The notes below the pieces were generated by a model that made no database searches, had not been told where the DNA came from, and was given only the letters and a program-made list of their open reading frames with translations. This document shows, one piece after another, positions 50,856-59,875 of a stretch of 64,000 nt of DNA. Every line of letters begins with the position of its first letter. The first letter of the stretch is position 1. Made by a program: the position numbers and the translations under genes. Source of the DNA: Anaerolineae bacterium (GTDB lineage Bacteria; Chloroflexota; Anaerolineae; Aggregatilineales; Phototrophicaceae); contig JAJEFB010000029.1 of NCBI GenBank assembly GCA_022820665.1, positions 62,001 through 126,000 on the forward strand, in the 5' to 3' direction.

Positions 50856-52266
50856 TTTTTGGAACGGGAAACGCCGGTTCGTCGCCTTGCTCATGTTGCT
50901 GGCTGGTGTTTTTGTCGCCTTGCGTGTTCCACCTGTCATACCTTTCATCCAATTGCCTGGAGAGAACTTCCCCGAGGGTTTTAACGTCCCCTTCACGGAT
51001 ATTCGCTTGACGAATACCTTCGCGGGCTCGGTGATTGTGTGGATTTTGCTCCTCCTGTTCGTCATTTACGTCTCGCGACGCCGCCCCAAAAGCGGCAACG
51101 AGGTTCCGCCGGGCGGCTTCTACAACATGTTTGAGGCGCTGTTCGAAGGCTTGATGGGCTTTGTCGGAGGCATCGCCGGAGGCAGGCATTTCCGTCTGAT
51201 CTTCAACATGTTCATGACGATCTTTCTGGTGGTGCTGCTCGCAAACTGGATGGAACTCGTGCCCGGCGTCGATACCGTCGGCTTCATCCATCCTCATGTC
51301 AAAGAAAAATACGATGTTGACAGCGGCGAATACAAGGTGATCACCACCGATGGCTACGAGATCTATCAAGGCTTCTTGGGCATCTCCTACGTCAACGGCC
51401 AGTGCGACTGGATCAGCCCGGCTGATGAAGCGGCGGCTGACGAGGCGGCGCTGGTAGAAGCGAAAGCTGCCGCTGCGGCTGCCGAGCAGGCGTCGATTGA
51501 AGACGCCGCTTACGCGCGCTACCAAGCGGCCCACGGCGAACACGGCGAGGAAACGGACAGTACGGACGCGTCGAGTGATGGCCACGGCGATGACGCGCAT
51601 AGCTCGGAATCAGGCGAGTCGGATGCGGCCGCTGCTGCTTACGACGAGGTGCTGGCGGCTCGGGTAGCCGCAAAGCAAGCGCGCGCCGATCGCAGTTGCT
51701 ATACCGGTGTGGGACCGGTTCCATGGGCGGACGACTATGTTGGCGACGATAAAGCCGACAAGAAGAAATCCATCCCGCTGCATCCGGATCCCAGGGGCGA
51801 AGAAGCGAAGCTCGTGCCTTGGGTGGTCCTGCCCTTTGTCCGCGTCCCGTCAACCGACCTGAATATGACGCTGTCGCTCGCCTTGATCTCATTCGTCATG
51901 ATCCAGTTCATTGGCTTCAAGGCGCTGGGCATTGGCTATCTGACCAAGTTCTTCAACTTTGGCACACTCTTCAAATCGCCGCTTGGCGGTATTGATGTAG
52001 CGGTGGGCTTGCTGGAGTTGATTGGCGATTTCGCCAAGATTCTCTCGTTTGGCTTCCGTCTTTTGGGCAATATCTTCGCCGGGTCGATCCTGCTCTTTGT
52101 CATGAGCTTCCTGGTGCCGATCCTGCCCTGGCCCTTTTTCATCTTGGAGTTTTTCGTCGGTGTCATACAAGCGCTGGTATTCGCCTTGTTGACCGCGATC
52201 TTCATGAATCTGGCAACAGTCAGCCATCATCATGATGATGATCATGACCATGCCGAAGCACATTAA
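50848..52266 (+). CDS. atpB: ATP synthase F0 subunit a with a large P-side insertion
   Basis: Proton half-channel subunit. GTG 50848 has AGGAGG upstream. The core is intact: NWMELVPG, VPSTDLNMTLSLAL, the essential Arg in LSFGFRLLGNIFAGS and the terminal QALVFALLTAIFMNLA. 472 residues, against roughly 240-300 usually, because about 175 residues (146-321) are inserted in the loop before the STDLN segment, which faces outside in E. coli. The insert is Ala/Glu/Asp-rich, probably helical, and bounded by C186 and C284. The C-terminus ends in a His/Asp cluster with six His. Confidence 0.93.
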   Translation: MNSFWNGKRRFVALLMLLAGVFVALRVPPVIPFIQLPGENFPEGFNVPFTDIRLTNTFAGSVIVWILLLLFVIYVSRRRPKSGNEVPPGGFYNMFEALFEGLMGFVGGIAGGRHFRLIFNMFMTIFLVVLLANWMELVPGVDTVGFIHPHVKEKYDVDSGEYKVITTDGYEIYQGFLGISYVNGQCDWISPADEAAADEAALVEAKAAAAAAEQASIEDAAYARYQAAHGEHGEETDSTDASSDGHGDDAHSSESGESDAAAAAYDEVLAARVAAKQARADRSCYTGVGPVPWADDYVGDDKADKKKSIPLHPDPRGEEAKLVPWVVLPFVRVPSTDLNMTLSLALISFVMIQFIGFKALGIGYLTKFFNFGTLFKSPLGGIDVAVGLLELIGDFAKILSFGFRLLGNIFAGSILLFVMSFLVPILPWPFFILEFFVGVIQALVFALLTAIFMNLATVSHHHDDDHDHAEAH

Positions 52267-52297
52267 CATAGCAAGAAGATAACTGGAGGAAACATCA

Positions 52298-52540
52298 ATG
52301 GATCCACAATCAACGATTATCTTGGGTAAAGCGATTGGCGCGGGTCTGGCGATGATCGGCGCAGCTGGCGGTGGCATCGGCATCGGTCTTGCGGTGGGTG
52401 GCGCTGTACAGGCCATGGGACGCAATCCCGATCACACAGCAACCATTCAGGTCAACATGATCCTCGGCGTGGCCTTCGCGGAAGCGGTTGCCATTTACGC
52501 CCTGGTTGTTTCGCTGATTATCCTTTTCGTACTTAGCTAG
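52298..52540 (+). CDS. atpE: ATP synthase F0 subunit c
   Basis: 80 residues, helical hairpin forming the rotor ring. GGGIGIGLAVGGAV in helix 1, RNPD loop, and the ion-binding Glu in GVAFAEAVAIYALV in helix 2. The positions that create a sodium site in known Na-type c subunits (Gln in helix 1, Ser/Thr after the Glu) are Ile and Ala here, so proton coupling is expected. GGAGGAAAC precedes the ATG. Confidence 0.96.
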   Translation: MDPQSTIILGKAIGAGLAMIGAAGGGIGIGLAVGGAVQAMGRNPDHTATIQVNMILGVAFAEAVAIYALVVSLIILFVLS

Positions 52541-52569
52541 TTAGTGCGGGGGACCAACAGGAGAGCATC

Positions 52570-53280
52570 ATGAGCGTACTTGACAATTTGGGCATCAACC
52601 CCGGATTGATGCTGATATGGATAATCGCCTTCATCGTTCTGTATACGGTGATGACACGGTTCATCTACGACCCCTTGGTGAATATGCTCAACGAGCGGCG
52701 CAATCGCATCGCCAAAGGCTTGGAAGATGCGGCCGCCGCGGCGCGGGCGCGGGAAAACGCCGAAGCGGAAGCCGAAAAGATCCTGGCGCAGGCGCGCGCC
52801 GAGGCGCAGAAAGTGATCGACGAGGCGCGCGGCCGCGGCGAAGATGTTGCCGCCGCGGTCGAACAGGAAGCCCGTCAGGCCGCCGCTAAGATCCAAACCG
52901 ACGCCCAAACCGAAGCTGCCGCCACGCGCAACGCGGAGTTGGGCAACCTGCGCGAGCAGGTGCTGAATATCTCAGTTGCCGCGGCCAGCCGCATCTTGGG
53001 TGAGAACATCACAAAGACCAGTCAAAAGGCGCTGGTCAACAGCTTCATTGCCGACCTGCCGGAAGGCGCGCAAGGCATCGGCGGCAGCGTGGAAGTCCTC
53101 AGCGCCATGCCGTTGACCGCGGCCGAGCAGAAGAAAATCCAGGGCGAAATCGGCGCGGACGAAGTAGATTATCAAGTTGATCCGGAAATCCTGGGTGGCT
53201 TGATCGTGCGCTGGCCCGGCGGCATGGTCGACGGCAGCGTCCGTTCGCAACTGACCGGCTTGGCTCGCAGCTTGAATTAG
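52570..53280 (+). CDS. atpF: ATP synthase subunit b fused to a delta C-terminal domain
   Basis: 236 residues. N-terminal TM (about 12-30), then a long charged coiled coil (about 35-165) as in subunit b, ending in the usual VAAASRILGE ... LVNSFIADL. From about residue 172 it continues into a segment matching the delta/OSCP C-terminal domain: EVLSAMPLTAAEQKKI, then DPEILGGLIVRW, GMVDGSVRSQL. The six-helix N-terminal domain of delta, which caps F1, is missing. The block ends here with a terminator; alpha, gamma, beta and epsilon genes do not follow. Confidence 0.88.
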   Translation: MSVLDNLGINPGLMLIWIIAFIVLYTVMTRFIYDPLVNMLNERRNRIAKGLEDAAAAARARENAEAEAEKILAQARAEAQKVIDEARGRGEDVAAAVEQEARQAAAKIQTDAQTEAAATRNAELGNLREQVLNISVAAASRILGENITKTSQKALVNSFIADLPEGAQGIGGSVEVLSAMPLTAAEQKKIQGEIGADEVDYQVDPEILGGLIVRWPGGMVDGSVRSQLTGLARSLN

Positions 53281-53319
53281 ACTGACCGAGACGCAAAACA
53301 GACGCAAAACAATTGAAAG

Positions 53320-53355
53320 ACGCGTTGGATGACCTCCAGCGCGTTTGCTTTTTTC
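53320..53355 (+). terminator. intrinsic terminator after the nuo-atp block
   Basis: ACGCGTTGGA/TCCAGCGCGT stem (10 bp with one G-T pair), 5-nt loop, followed by TTGCTTTTTTC. It shows that the membrane-sector operon ends without F1 genes. Confidence 0.8.
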
Positions 53356-53435
53356 AATATAAACAGTTTCCGGAAATTCATCATAAAATAGGGTAAAGCC
53401 TGATTAGGCGCTCATAGCCAAACGCGGGGAGTTTC

Positions 53436-54977
53436 ATGCCCAAGACTTTGCGCGACCTGCTAGAGTCCATAGCGGAGCGGCATCTGGTCTCCACACAGGG
53501 CGACCTCTCCGTCGAGATCACGGACCCGGTCGTGGAATCAAGCCTCGAGGTTGAGCCCGGGGGAATCTTCGTCGCGCGGAAAGGGCAGTCCAGCGACGGC
53601 CACCGCTACATCCCCCAGGCAATCGCGGCGGGTGCAGCCGCCATTGTGGGGGAAGCTGATTTGGCTGACTTGCTCGTCCCATACGTCCGCGTCCGCGATG
53701 CGCAAGCAGTGATCGGACCGCTGGCGGCTGCCTGGCACGATTACCCCTCGCGGGAGCTGGTTGTGATCGGCGTCACCGGCACCGACGGCAAAACCACGAC
53801 TTGCCATCTGCTGCACAGTATTCTCAAGCGTGTAACTAACATCAAAGCCGGTTACATCAGCACTATATCCGCCGACTTCGGCGACGAGACGGTATCGACT
53901 GGACTGCATGTCACTACGCCCGGCGCGCCGCAAATCCAAGCCTATCTGGCGCGGATGATTGCGGCGGGCGTGACTCATTGCATCCTCGAGATGACCAGCC
54001 ATGGCTTGGCGCAAGGCAGATTGAATGGCGTCGATATTGATGTGGCGGTCCTGACCAATGTCATGCACGAGCATCTGGACTATCACGAGCTTTGGGAAAA
54101 CTACCGCGACGCCAAAGCCATCATGTTCAAGATGCTGAATGAGTCCTGGCGCAAGCCCGCTATCCCGAAGCTCGCGGTGATCAACGCCGATGACGAATCC
54201 GCGTCGTATTTTGGCTTGATCAAAGCTGACCGCGCCCGCCGTTACGGCATCGATTCCCCGGCGGATTATCGGGCGACTGACATAGATTTCCGACCTGGTG
54301 GCGTCGCATTTCGCGTCCAAGATCAGCCAATCGAGATGCGCTTGCTGGGTGAGTTCAACGTGTCAAACGCCCTGGCTGCCATCGCTGTTGCGACGGAACT
54401 TGGCCTATCTTGGTCCGACATTCACGCTGGGATCGCAGCGATTGATTTGCTTTCCGGCCGCATGGAGCGGATTGATGAGGGCCAGGATTTCATCGCTATG
54501 GTCGACTTCGCGCATACGCCCAACGCGCTCCGACGCGCGTTGAGAGCGGGCCGGCGGATGCTGTCGCCCGGCAAACGGTTGATCGCGGTCTTTGGCAGCG
54601 CCGGATTGCGCGATGTGGAAAAACGCCGGATCATGGCGGAAACGTCGGCGCAACTGGCGGACTTGACGGTCTTAACCGCCGAAGATCCGCGCACGGAGTC
54701 GCTCGACGATATCCTGGAGATGATGGCGGAAGGATGCCGGGCAAAAGGCGCTATCGAAGGCGAGAGCTTTATCCGCGTGCCCGACCGCGGCGAAGCGATC
54801 TTCCGCGCTTGTCAATTGGCGCGCTGCGGCGATTTGGTGATGGCTTGCGGCAAGGGCCATGAGCAGAGCATGTGCTTTGGCGCTACCGAGCACCCCTGGG
54901 ACGATCGCGAGGCACTGCGCTCGGCTTTGCGGGGTAAGCCGCTGGCGACCTTGCCGACCGCCAAGTCGGGAAGATGA
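53436..54977 (+). CDS. murE: UDP-MurNAc-tripeptide synthetase (MurE)
   Basis: Adds the third stem-peptide residue to UDP-MurNAc-L-Ala-D-Glu. The N-terminal domain recognises UDP-MurNAc (LSVEITDPVVESSLEVEPGG in part). P-loop GVTGTDGKTTTCHLL (about 110), MTSHGL, NVMHEHLDYH and KGHEQ are the Mur ligase/MurE motifs. The residue-selecting loop reads E416-D-P-R419; the Arg recalls meso-diaminopimelate-type DNPR loops, the first two residues do not, so the amino acid is uncertain. 513 residues. Located 40 kb from the dcw cluster, alone after the atp terminator. Confidence 0.92.
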   Translation: MPKTLRDLLESIAERHLVSTQGDLSVEITDPVVESSLEVEPGGIFVARKGQSSDGHRYIPQAIAAGAAAIVGEADLADLLVPYVRVRDAQAVIGPLAAAWHDYPSRELVVIGVTGTDGKTTTCHLLHSILKRVTNIKAGYISTISADFGDETVSTGLHVTTPGAPQIQAYLARMIAAGVTHCILEMTSHGLAQGRLNGVDIDVAVLTNVMHEHLDYHELWENYRDAKAIMFKMLNESWRKPAIPKLAVINADDESASYFGLIKADRARRYGIDSPADYRATDIDFRPGGVAFRVQDQPIEMRLLGEFNVSNALAAIAVATELGLSWSDIHAGIAAIDLLSGRMERIDEGQDFIAMVDFAHTPNALRRALRAGRRMLSPGKRLIAVFGSAGLRDVEKRRIMAETSAQLADLTVLTAEDPRTESLDDILEMMAEGCRAKGAIEGESFIRVPDRGEAIFRACQLARCGDLVMACGKGHEQSMCFGATEHPWDDREALRSALRGKPLATLPTAKSGR

Positions 54978-55057
54978 TGCCGATAGCGGTTGAGGCGCCT
55001 GTGTTTAGCGTGAGCGTCCCGCCATTTGCCGATCAGCATATTAGGTAGAGTCACTGG

Positions 55058-56746
55058 ATGCGACGAATTGATTGCGTGGCGGCGACATTACTGCTCCTAT
55101 TCGCGGCGGGCTTGCGGATCGCCGGCATCGGATACGGCTGGCTGGAGCCGGAATATTTTCCATCCTACGCCCCCTATGGCATGGCGCACGAACAACTGCC
55201 GGTGAATCCGGATTCCTTCCACAACGTCGCTATTCCAGTGGAAATGTCATTGAAACGGCGCCTGAATCCAGAGTTCTTCAATTATCCCTCGCTCATCATC
55301 AACAGCAATTTTCTGCTTTACCAATTGACAGGCGCTGTGGATGGTCTCTCGCTTGAAGACCGCGACGGCCACACCCTGCGCAACTACGCCGCTTTCCCGC
55401 TCTATGTGTTTTCCAGAATCTATAGCGTCCTGGGCGGCTTGGTGATGGTCGCCTGCGCCTATGCCACCGCTCGTCTCATAGCCGGGAGCTACGCGGCAAT
55501 CTGTGCCGGGCTCTTGGTCGCGTGCTCGTATTCATTGGTTGTGCATGCGCATTACGTCAAGCCGAGCGTACCCGCCACCTCATTGATGATGCTTGCCATG
55601 TGGGCTTGCGCGGCATCTCTTTACAGCCCCGGCATCCGCTGGCGGGAAAGGATGTACATCCTGGCCGGCATTGCCGCCGGCTTGGCTGCATCGACCTTTT
55701 ACAATGGGGCGGCCGTCGCTTTGATCGTTGCTCCGGCCGGGCTGGTTCTCTTATACCGATACCGTACGCGGCGTATGCTGGCGGTAGCGCTTGCCGGTTG
55801 GCTGGCGATGCCCTTGTTTTTCTTTCTGGCTTCTCCCTATATCCTGCGCGACTTCGGTCATTTCTGGCACGACGTGTCACAGATCGTCGAGCAATACAAA
55901 ATGCCCGGGCAAGTTCACAGTTTCTTCCTTGTCGATCAATGGACCGGCCTGCGGTATCTGCTGACCTATACCGCCCTCTACGCCTTGGGCATCCCCGCCA
56001 TCTTGCTGATGGCGCTGGGACTTGTTGTGGGCGTGAAACAAATGCCGAACATGTGCGGAAGACAACAGAACTTGCTGCGGCTTATCATCGCGCTCCTTAT
56101 CCTGATGTTGCTGGCATACGCGCTGGTGGTGCTGCGGACGGTCCGGCCCGGGCACAGCGAACATCAGTTGATTCAGATCTTGCCCTTCATGGCGCTTCTT
56201 TCCGCCATCGGCGCTGGCTGGCTGGTTGAACGGATTCCGTTGTCGCCGCGCATTCTCATGCCCGGGATGCTCCTGCTCTTGGTCTTGCAGCCGCTGACGC
56301 TGTCGGTACAAGCGGCAAAGATGTTCTCCCAACCTGATACCCGACAGATCATGCTGCGCTGGATCCATAACAATATCCCGTCGGGCGCCCGTTTTTTCGT
56401 CAACGGTTCTTACAACGTGCCCTTGGATTCAGCCATATACCCAAACTATCAGCACTTTGTCGGATATGCCGAAGACCTGCCGTCAGGCGACGACTTCGAT
56501 TACATGATCATTTCCGATGCGCGCGCATTTGATATCTATCGCTCGGAATCGATCGTCCCGTCCGCTGTCATTGAAGAGCAGCGAGCCTACCTGGAATCGC
56601 TCGACGATCGCTATCCGCGCTTGGCACAAATCGCGCGCCCGACCTGGACAGGCGCCGAAGCGATGATGAATATGGCCGCCTATTATCACAACCCGGGACT
56701 GATTCTCTATTGCCTGAATCGACAGAGTTGTGAGACAGGGCAATAG
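55058..56746 (+). CDS. membrane glycosyltransferase (GT39/ArnT-like, GT-C fold)
   Basis: 562 residues, about 11-12 TM helices. After TM1 an extracytoplasmic loop carries acidic residues (GWLEPEYF, NPDSFHN) where GT-C enzymes keep their catalytic Asp/Glu. A soluble C-terminal domain (about 430-562) follows the last TM and includes an FFVNGSYNVPL strand region. Likely uses a polyprenyl-phosphate sugar donor to glycosylate an envelope acceptor; both are unknown. Separated by 80 nt from murE. Confidence 0.75.
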   Translation: MRRIDCVAATLLLLFAAGLRIAGIGYGWLEPEYFPSYAPYGMAHEQLPVNPDSFHNVAIPVEMSLKRRLNPEFFNYPSLIINSNFLLYQLTGAVDGLSLEDRDGHTLRNYAAFPLYVFSRIYSVLGGLVMVACAYATARLIAGSYAAICAGLLVACSYSLVVHAHYVKPSVPATSLMMLAMWACAASLYSPGIRWRERMYILAGIAAGLAASTFYNGAAVALIVAPAGLVLLYRYRTRRMLAVALAGWLAMPLFFFLASPYILRDFGHFWHDVSQIVEQYKMPGQVHSFFLVDQWTGLRYLLTYTALYALGIPAILLMALGLVVGVKQMPNMCGRQQNLLRLIIALLILMLLAYALVVLRTVRPGHSEHQLIQILPFMALLSAIGAGWLVERIPLSPRILMPGMLLLLVLQPLTLSVQAAKMFSQPDTRQIMLRWIHNNIPSGARFFVNGSYNVPLDSAIYPNYQHFVGYAEDLPSGDDFDYMIISDARAFDIYRSESIVPSAVIEEQRAYLESLDDRYPRLAQIARPTWTGAEAMMNMAAYYHNPGLILYCLNRQSCETGQ

Positions 56747-56893
56747 ATAGCGTGTAGCGACTCATAAGCCGTGATAGACTTTCCTTGGTGTATAATTGAA
56801 AGCTGTTGCTACAGAAGTAGTACCAATAAAATAACGCAAAAAATCTCATTTGTAGCGAAAGTTTTGGATGTGATCCTAGTCCCGCCGAATGCA

Positions 56894-56936
56894 CTCCCCC
56901 TCCCTGATGCTTCGGGGAGGGGGCCGGGGGGTGGGG
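56894..56936 (-). repeat. G/C-rich palindromic dispersed repeat, copy 2
   Basis: Inverted copy of the 43-nt element at 15986-16028. The core CCGAAGCATCAGGGA is identical, and the stem differs by paired changes (CCCCCTCCC with GGGAGGGGG). Intergenic, upstream of the GT2 gene. Confidence 0.75.
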
Positions 56937-56991
56937 TTGAATAAATGCTTTTTCGCATTCTCATTACTTGCTTGGAATTACAGAGGTCTCA

Positions 56992-57897
56992 GTGCAGGAC
57001 ATCGGCATCGTCATCGTCAATTGGAATACCCGCGAGCACTTGCGGCGCTGCCTCGAGACCGTTTTTGCAAGCGAAGGCGATTTTAGTTTCAGCGTGGTCG
57101 TCGTCGATAACGCGTCAACTGATGACAGCGCGGCCATGGTCGGCGGCGATTTCCCGGATGCCCAAGTCATCGCCAATGCCGAGAACATCGGCTATCCCCG
57201 CGCCAACAATGTTGGATTGCGCCATCTCGGTTTCAGCGACCAGGGAGAAGCGAAGGCGAGCGCGCCGCGTTATGCCCTGTTGTTGAATCCGGATACTGAA
57301 TTGCCCGCCGACGCCCTTTACCGCATGATCCAGTTTATGGATTCGAGGCCGGACGTTGGGGCTGCGGGACCGAAGTTGACCCTGCTTGACGGCAGCCTGG
57401 ACAAAGCCTGTCGACGCGGCTTTCCGACGCCGATGGTGAGCTTTTATCATTATTCCGGTTTGGCAAAACTCTTTCCGCGCAACCGCCGTTTCGGTCGCTA
57501 TAACATGACCTTTGCCGACGAGAACCAGGAGTTGGAAGTGGATTCCGTGGTCGGCGCCTATATGCAGGTGCGCAAAGAAGCCATAGCCGAAGCAGGTCTG
57601 CTGGATGAAAGTTTCTTCATGTACGGCGAAGATCTAGATTGGGCCTATCGCATGAAGCAAGCGGGCTACAAAATCTGGTATTATCCAGTTGTAACGGTAC
57701 GTCACGTCAAACGAGCGGCGAGCGCCCGCTCAAAAAAAGCGCAGTTCGAGTTTTGGCGCGCCATGTTAATCTTCTATCGCAAGCACTTTCGACAGACTAC
57801 GAATCTGCCTTTGCACCTGGTGATTCTGGCGGCGTTGTTGCTGAAAGGAGGACCCGACCTGTGGAAGGAGATCCGCAATCCGACTCTGTCCGGCTAG
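56992..57897 (+). CDS. GT2-family glycosyltransferase (rhamnosyltransferase-like)
   Basis: 301 residues from GTG 56992 (GAGG 5 nt upstream). GT-A fold: IVIVNWNTREHLRRCLETV at the N-terminus, VVVDNASTDDSAAMV, the DxD-type LLLNPDTELP, and GAYMQVRKEAIAEAGLLDESFFMYGEDLDWAYRM in parts, the WbbL-like acceptor region with the catalytic ED. Transfers a sugar to a lipid-linked acceptor on the cytoplasmic face. Its last 37 nt overlap the sugar-transferase gene. Confidence 0.9.
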   Translation: MQDIGIVIVNWNTREHLRRCLETVFASEGDFSFSVVVVDNASTDDSAAMVGGDFPDAQVIANAENIGYPRANNVGLRHLGFSDQGEAKASAPRYALLLNPDTELPADALYRMIQFMDSRPDVGAAGPKLTLLDGSLDKACRRGFPTPMVSFYHYSGLAKLFPRNRRFGRYNMTFADENQELEVDSVVGAYMQVRKEAIAEAGLLDESFFMYGEDLDWAYRMKQAGYKIWYYPVVTVRHVKRAASARSKKAQFEFWRAMLIFYRKHFRQTTNLPLHLVILAALLLKGGPDLWKEIRNPTLSG

Positions 57898-59333
57898 CGC
57901 CTAGATCCTATCGCTGGAACAACGAGCATCTGAAGGCTCTTTCCACCGTGTCTCTGTTCCTTGCCGATGTCGCCATGCTTGTGACGGCATTCATACTGGG
58001 CTACGAAGCTCGCGAAAGTCTACCGTTTTTCGCTCGTCCACAGGACCAGCCTCCCATAGCCAACTTTATTCCAACGATCGTCTTGCATGTGGCGACGATT
58101 ATTCTGATGTTCTATTTTTCTCAGTTGTACCATCTCAAGCGCGCCTCCAGCCGTATTGATCAGTTTCGCAATGTCCTTGGCGTCGTTACTCTGGGTACGC
58201 TGCTGGCAAGCGGCATCCAGGAATTCGTACTGCAAAATACCGCATTCGAAGCCATCTATCCGCGCAGCCTCCTGTTCTACGTATGGTTTTTCAGCATGTT
58301 ACTCACTGGCTTGGGCCGCGAGATTCACAGACGAGTCTGGGCTTTCCTGCGTCGGCGGGGCGTCCTTCGCGACAACTTGCTGATCGTGGGCGAGGGTCGC
58401 ATCGCCCATGAAATCACAGAAAAAATACGCAATAGTCCTTCACTAGGATATGACATTGTGGGTATCGTGAGCGCGAATGATACCCAGGACGAAATCCCGG
58501 GCATCTCCATTATCGGCAAATACGCGGATATTCCGCGCTTGATCGACGAGCACATGGTGGAGCAGGTGATTGTCGCCCTGTCCGATCCGCGCCGGGGCGA
58601 ACTGGTTGAGCTGATCAATCTCTGTCAGCGCGGACGCGTCGACATTAAAGTCTATCCCGATCTCTTCTCCTATATGGCCGGCGATCTTAATGTCGACGAC
58701 CTTGGCGGAACACCGCTACTGACCGTACGCGACATCGCCTTGCGCGGCTGGAAGCTAAGCTTAAAGCGCGGGCTGGATCTCATCGGCGCGACCCTCGGCC
58801 TGATCTTGCTTTCGCCGCTCATGTTGTTGACCGCGCTCTTGATTCGCCTGGAATCTCGTGGACCGGTCTTTTACTGGCAGTGGCGCATGGGCCAAGATGA
58901 ACGTCCCTTTCCCATGATCAAGTTTCGTTCAATGCGCTCCGATGCGGAATCGCAGGGGCAAACCTGGACGGTCGAGAACGACCCGCGCGTCACCCGTATC
59001 GGCCGCTTTATGCGTCGCAGCAACTGGGACGAGATCCCTCAACTGATCAACGTTATTGTGGGTCATATGAGCCTGGTAGGCCCGCGACCGGAGCGACCAA
59101 TGTATGTGCAGCGATTCCGTAGTCAGATCCCAAATTATATGACCCGCTTGCGCGAGAAATCTGGCATGACCGGTTTGGCGCAGGTCGAAGGCTTGCGTGG
59201 CGATACATCGATCGCCGATCGCACGCGCTTTGACCTGCTGTATGTGGAAAACTGGTCTCTCTGGCTGGATATCAAGATCATCATTCGCACTATCTGGCAG
59301 TCCTTCACTCGCTCAAGCCCTAACGCATATTGA
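57861..59333 (+). CDS. undecaprenyl-phosphate sugar phosphotransferase (WbaP/polyprenyl glycosylphosphotransferase)
   Basis: Starts glycan synthesis by moving a sugar-1-phosphate to undecaprenyl phosphate. GTG 57861 is chosen for AAAGGAGG 9 nt upstream; it gives 490 residues. Four N-terminal TM, a central CoA-binding-like domain (NLLIVGEGRIAHEI), a fifth TM, then the catalytic domain KRGLDLIGATLGLILLSP, IKFRSMR, WDEIPQLINVI and LVGPRPERP. Co-translated with the GT2 gene. Together they suggest assembly of a surface or secreted polysaccharide. Confidence 0.92.
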   Translation: MEGDPQSDSVRLAPRSYRWNNEHLKALSTVSLFLADVAMLVTAFILGYEARESLPFFARPQDQPPIANFIPTIVLHVATIILMFYFSQLYHLKRASSRIDQFRNVLGVVTLGTLLASGIQEFVLQNTAFEAIYPRSLLFYVWFFSMLLTGLGREIHRRVWAFLRRRGVLRDNLLIVGEGRIAHEITEKIRNSPSLGYDIVGIVSANDTQDEIPGISIIGKYADIPRLIDEHMVEQVIVALSDPRRGELVELINLCQRGRVDIKVYPDLFSYMAGDLNVDDLGGTPLLTVRDIALRGWKLSLKRGLDLIGATLGLILLSPLMLLTALLIRLESRGPVFYWQWRMGQDERPFPMIKFRSMRSDAESQGQTWTVENDPRVTRIGRFMRRSNWDEIPQLINVIVGHMSLVGPRPERPMYVQRFRSQIPNYMTRLREKSGMTGLAQVEGLRGDTSIADRTRFDLLYVENWSLWLDIKIIIRTIWQSFTRSSPNAY

Positions 59334-59355
59334 TCTGCGGAGGGGACATCAAAAC

Positions 59356-59697
59356 ATGGATCTGGAAACCCTGACGCAAGCCATGCGCCACTTTGTCCAA
59401 AGCAAGGGCTGGATTGACGACAGTTCCCCCAAACCGCAGAGTCACAGAAACCTGGCCATCTCGCTGGTCTTGGAAGCGAGCGAAGTCTTGGAACACTACC
59501 AATGGGGCGAAGAGTGCGCCGATCCGGCGGCTCTGGCTGAAGAATTGGCGGATGTGATGCTGTATCTGCTGCAATTGGCTGATATTAACGGTGTTGATCT
59601 CGGTGAAGAAGTTATGAAAAAGCTCGCCAAAAACCGCAAGCGCGATTGGCCCGCGCCAGCCACGCGCGACATCAAACGAAACGCCGAGCTGGAATAG
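59356..59697 (+). CDS. MazG-like nucleotide pyrophosphohydrolase
   Basis: 113 residues, all-helical. The metal-binding pattern is split over two helices: EASEVLEHYQW (ExxE) and EELADVMLYLLQLAD (ExxD). The family hydrolyses (d)NTPs to monophosphates, cleaning damaged nucleotides. ATG 59356 with GGAGGGGAC upstream, 22 nt after the sugar-transferase gene, so it probably shares its transcript. Confidence 0.88.
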   Translation: MDLETLTQAMRHFVQSKGWIDDSSPKPQSHRNLAISLVLEASEVLEHYQWGEECADPAALAEELADVMLYLLQLADINGVDLGEEVMKKLAKNRKRDWPAPATRDIKRNAELE

Positions 59698-59875
59698 CTG
59701 ACGAAGTCGTCCTTGACGGCGTCTCCACGCCCCAATTCGTTATAGGCTATCATTCTTGACGCGGCGCATTATAATACCTGGCACTGTGCAGAGAGCGTAC
59801 GGACAGGACAGCGCGAGGCATTGGCAAGGTCTCGTCAACTCCAATCGCGTATTCATTTAAGAGGATCGTGTTCAC

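Noticed and set aside
59756..59775. TTGACG ... TATAAT as a promoter for proS
   Set aside because: The two hexamers are only 8 nt apart, too close for a sigma-70 promoter. Only the -10 box could be real.
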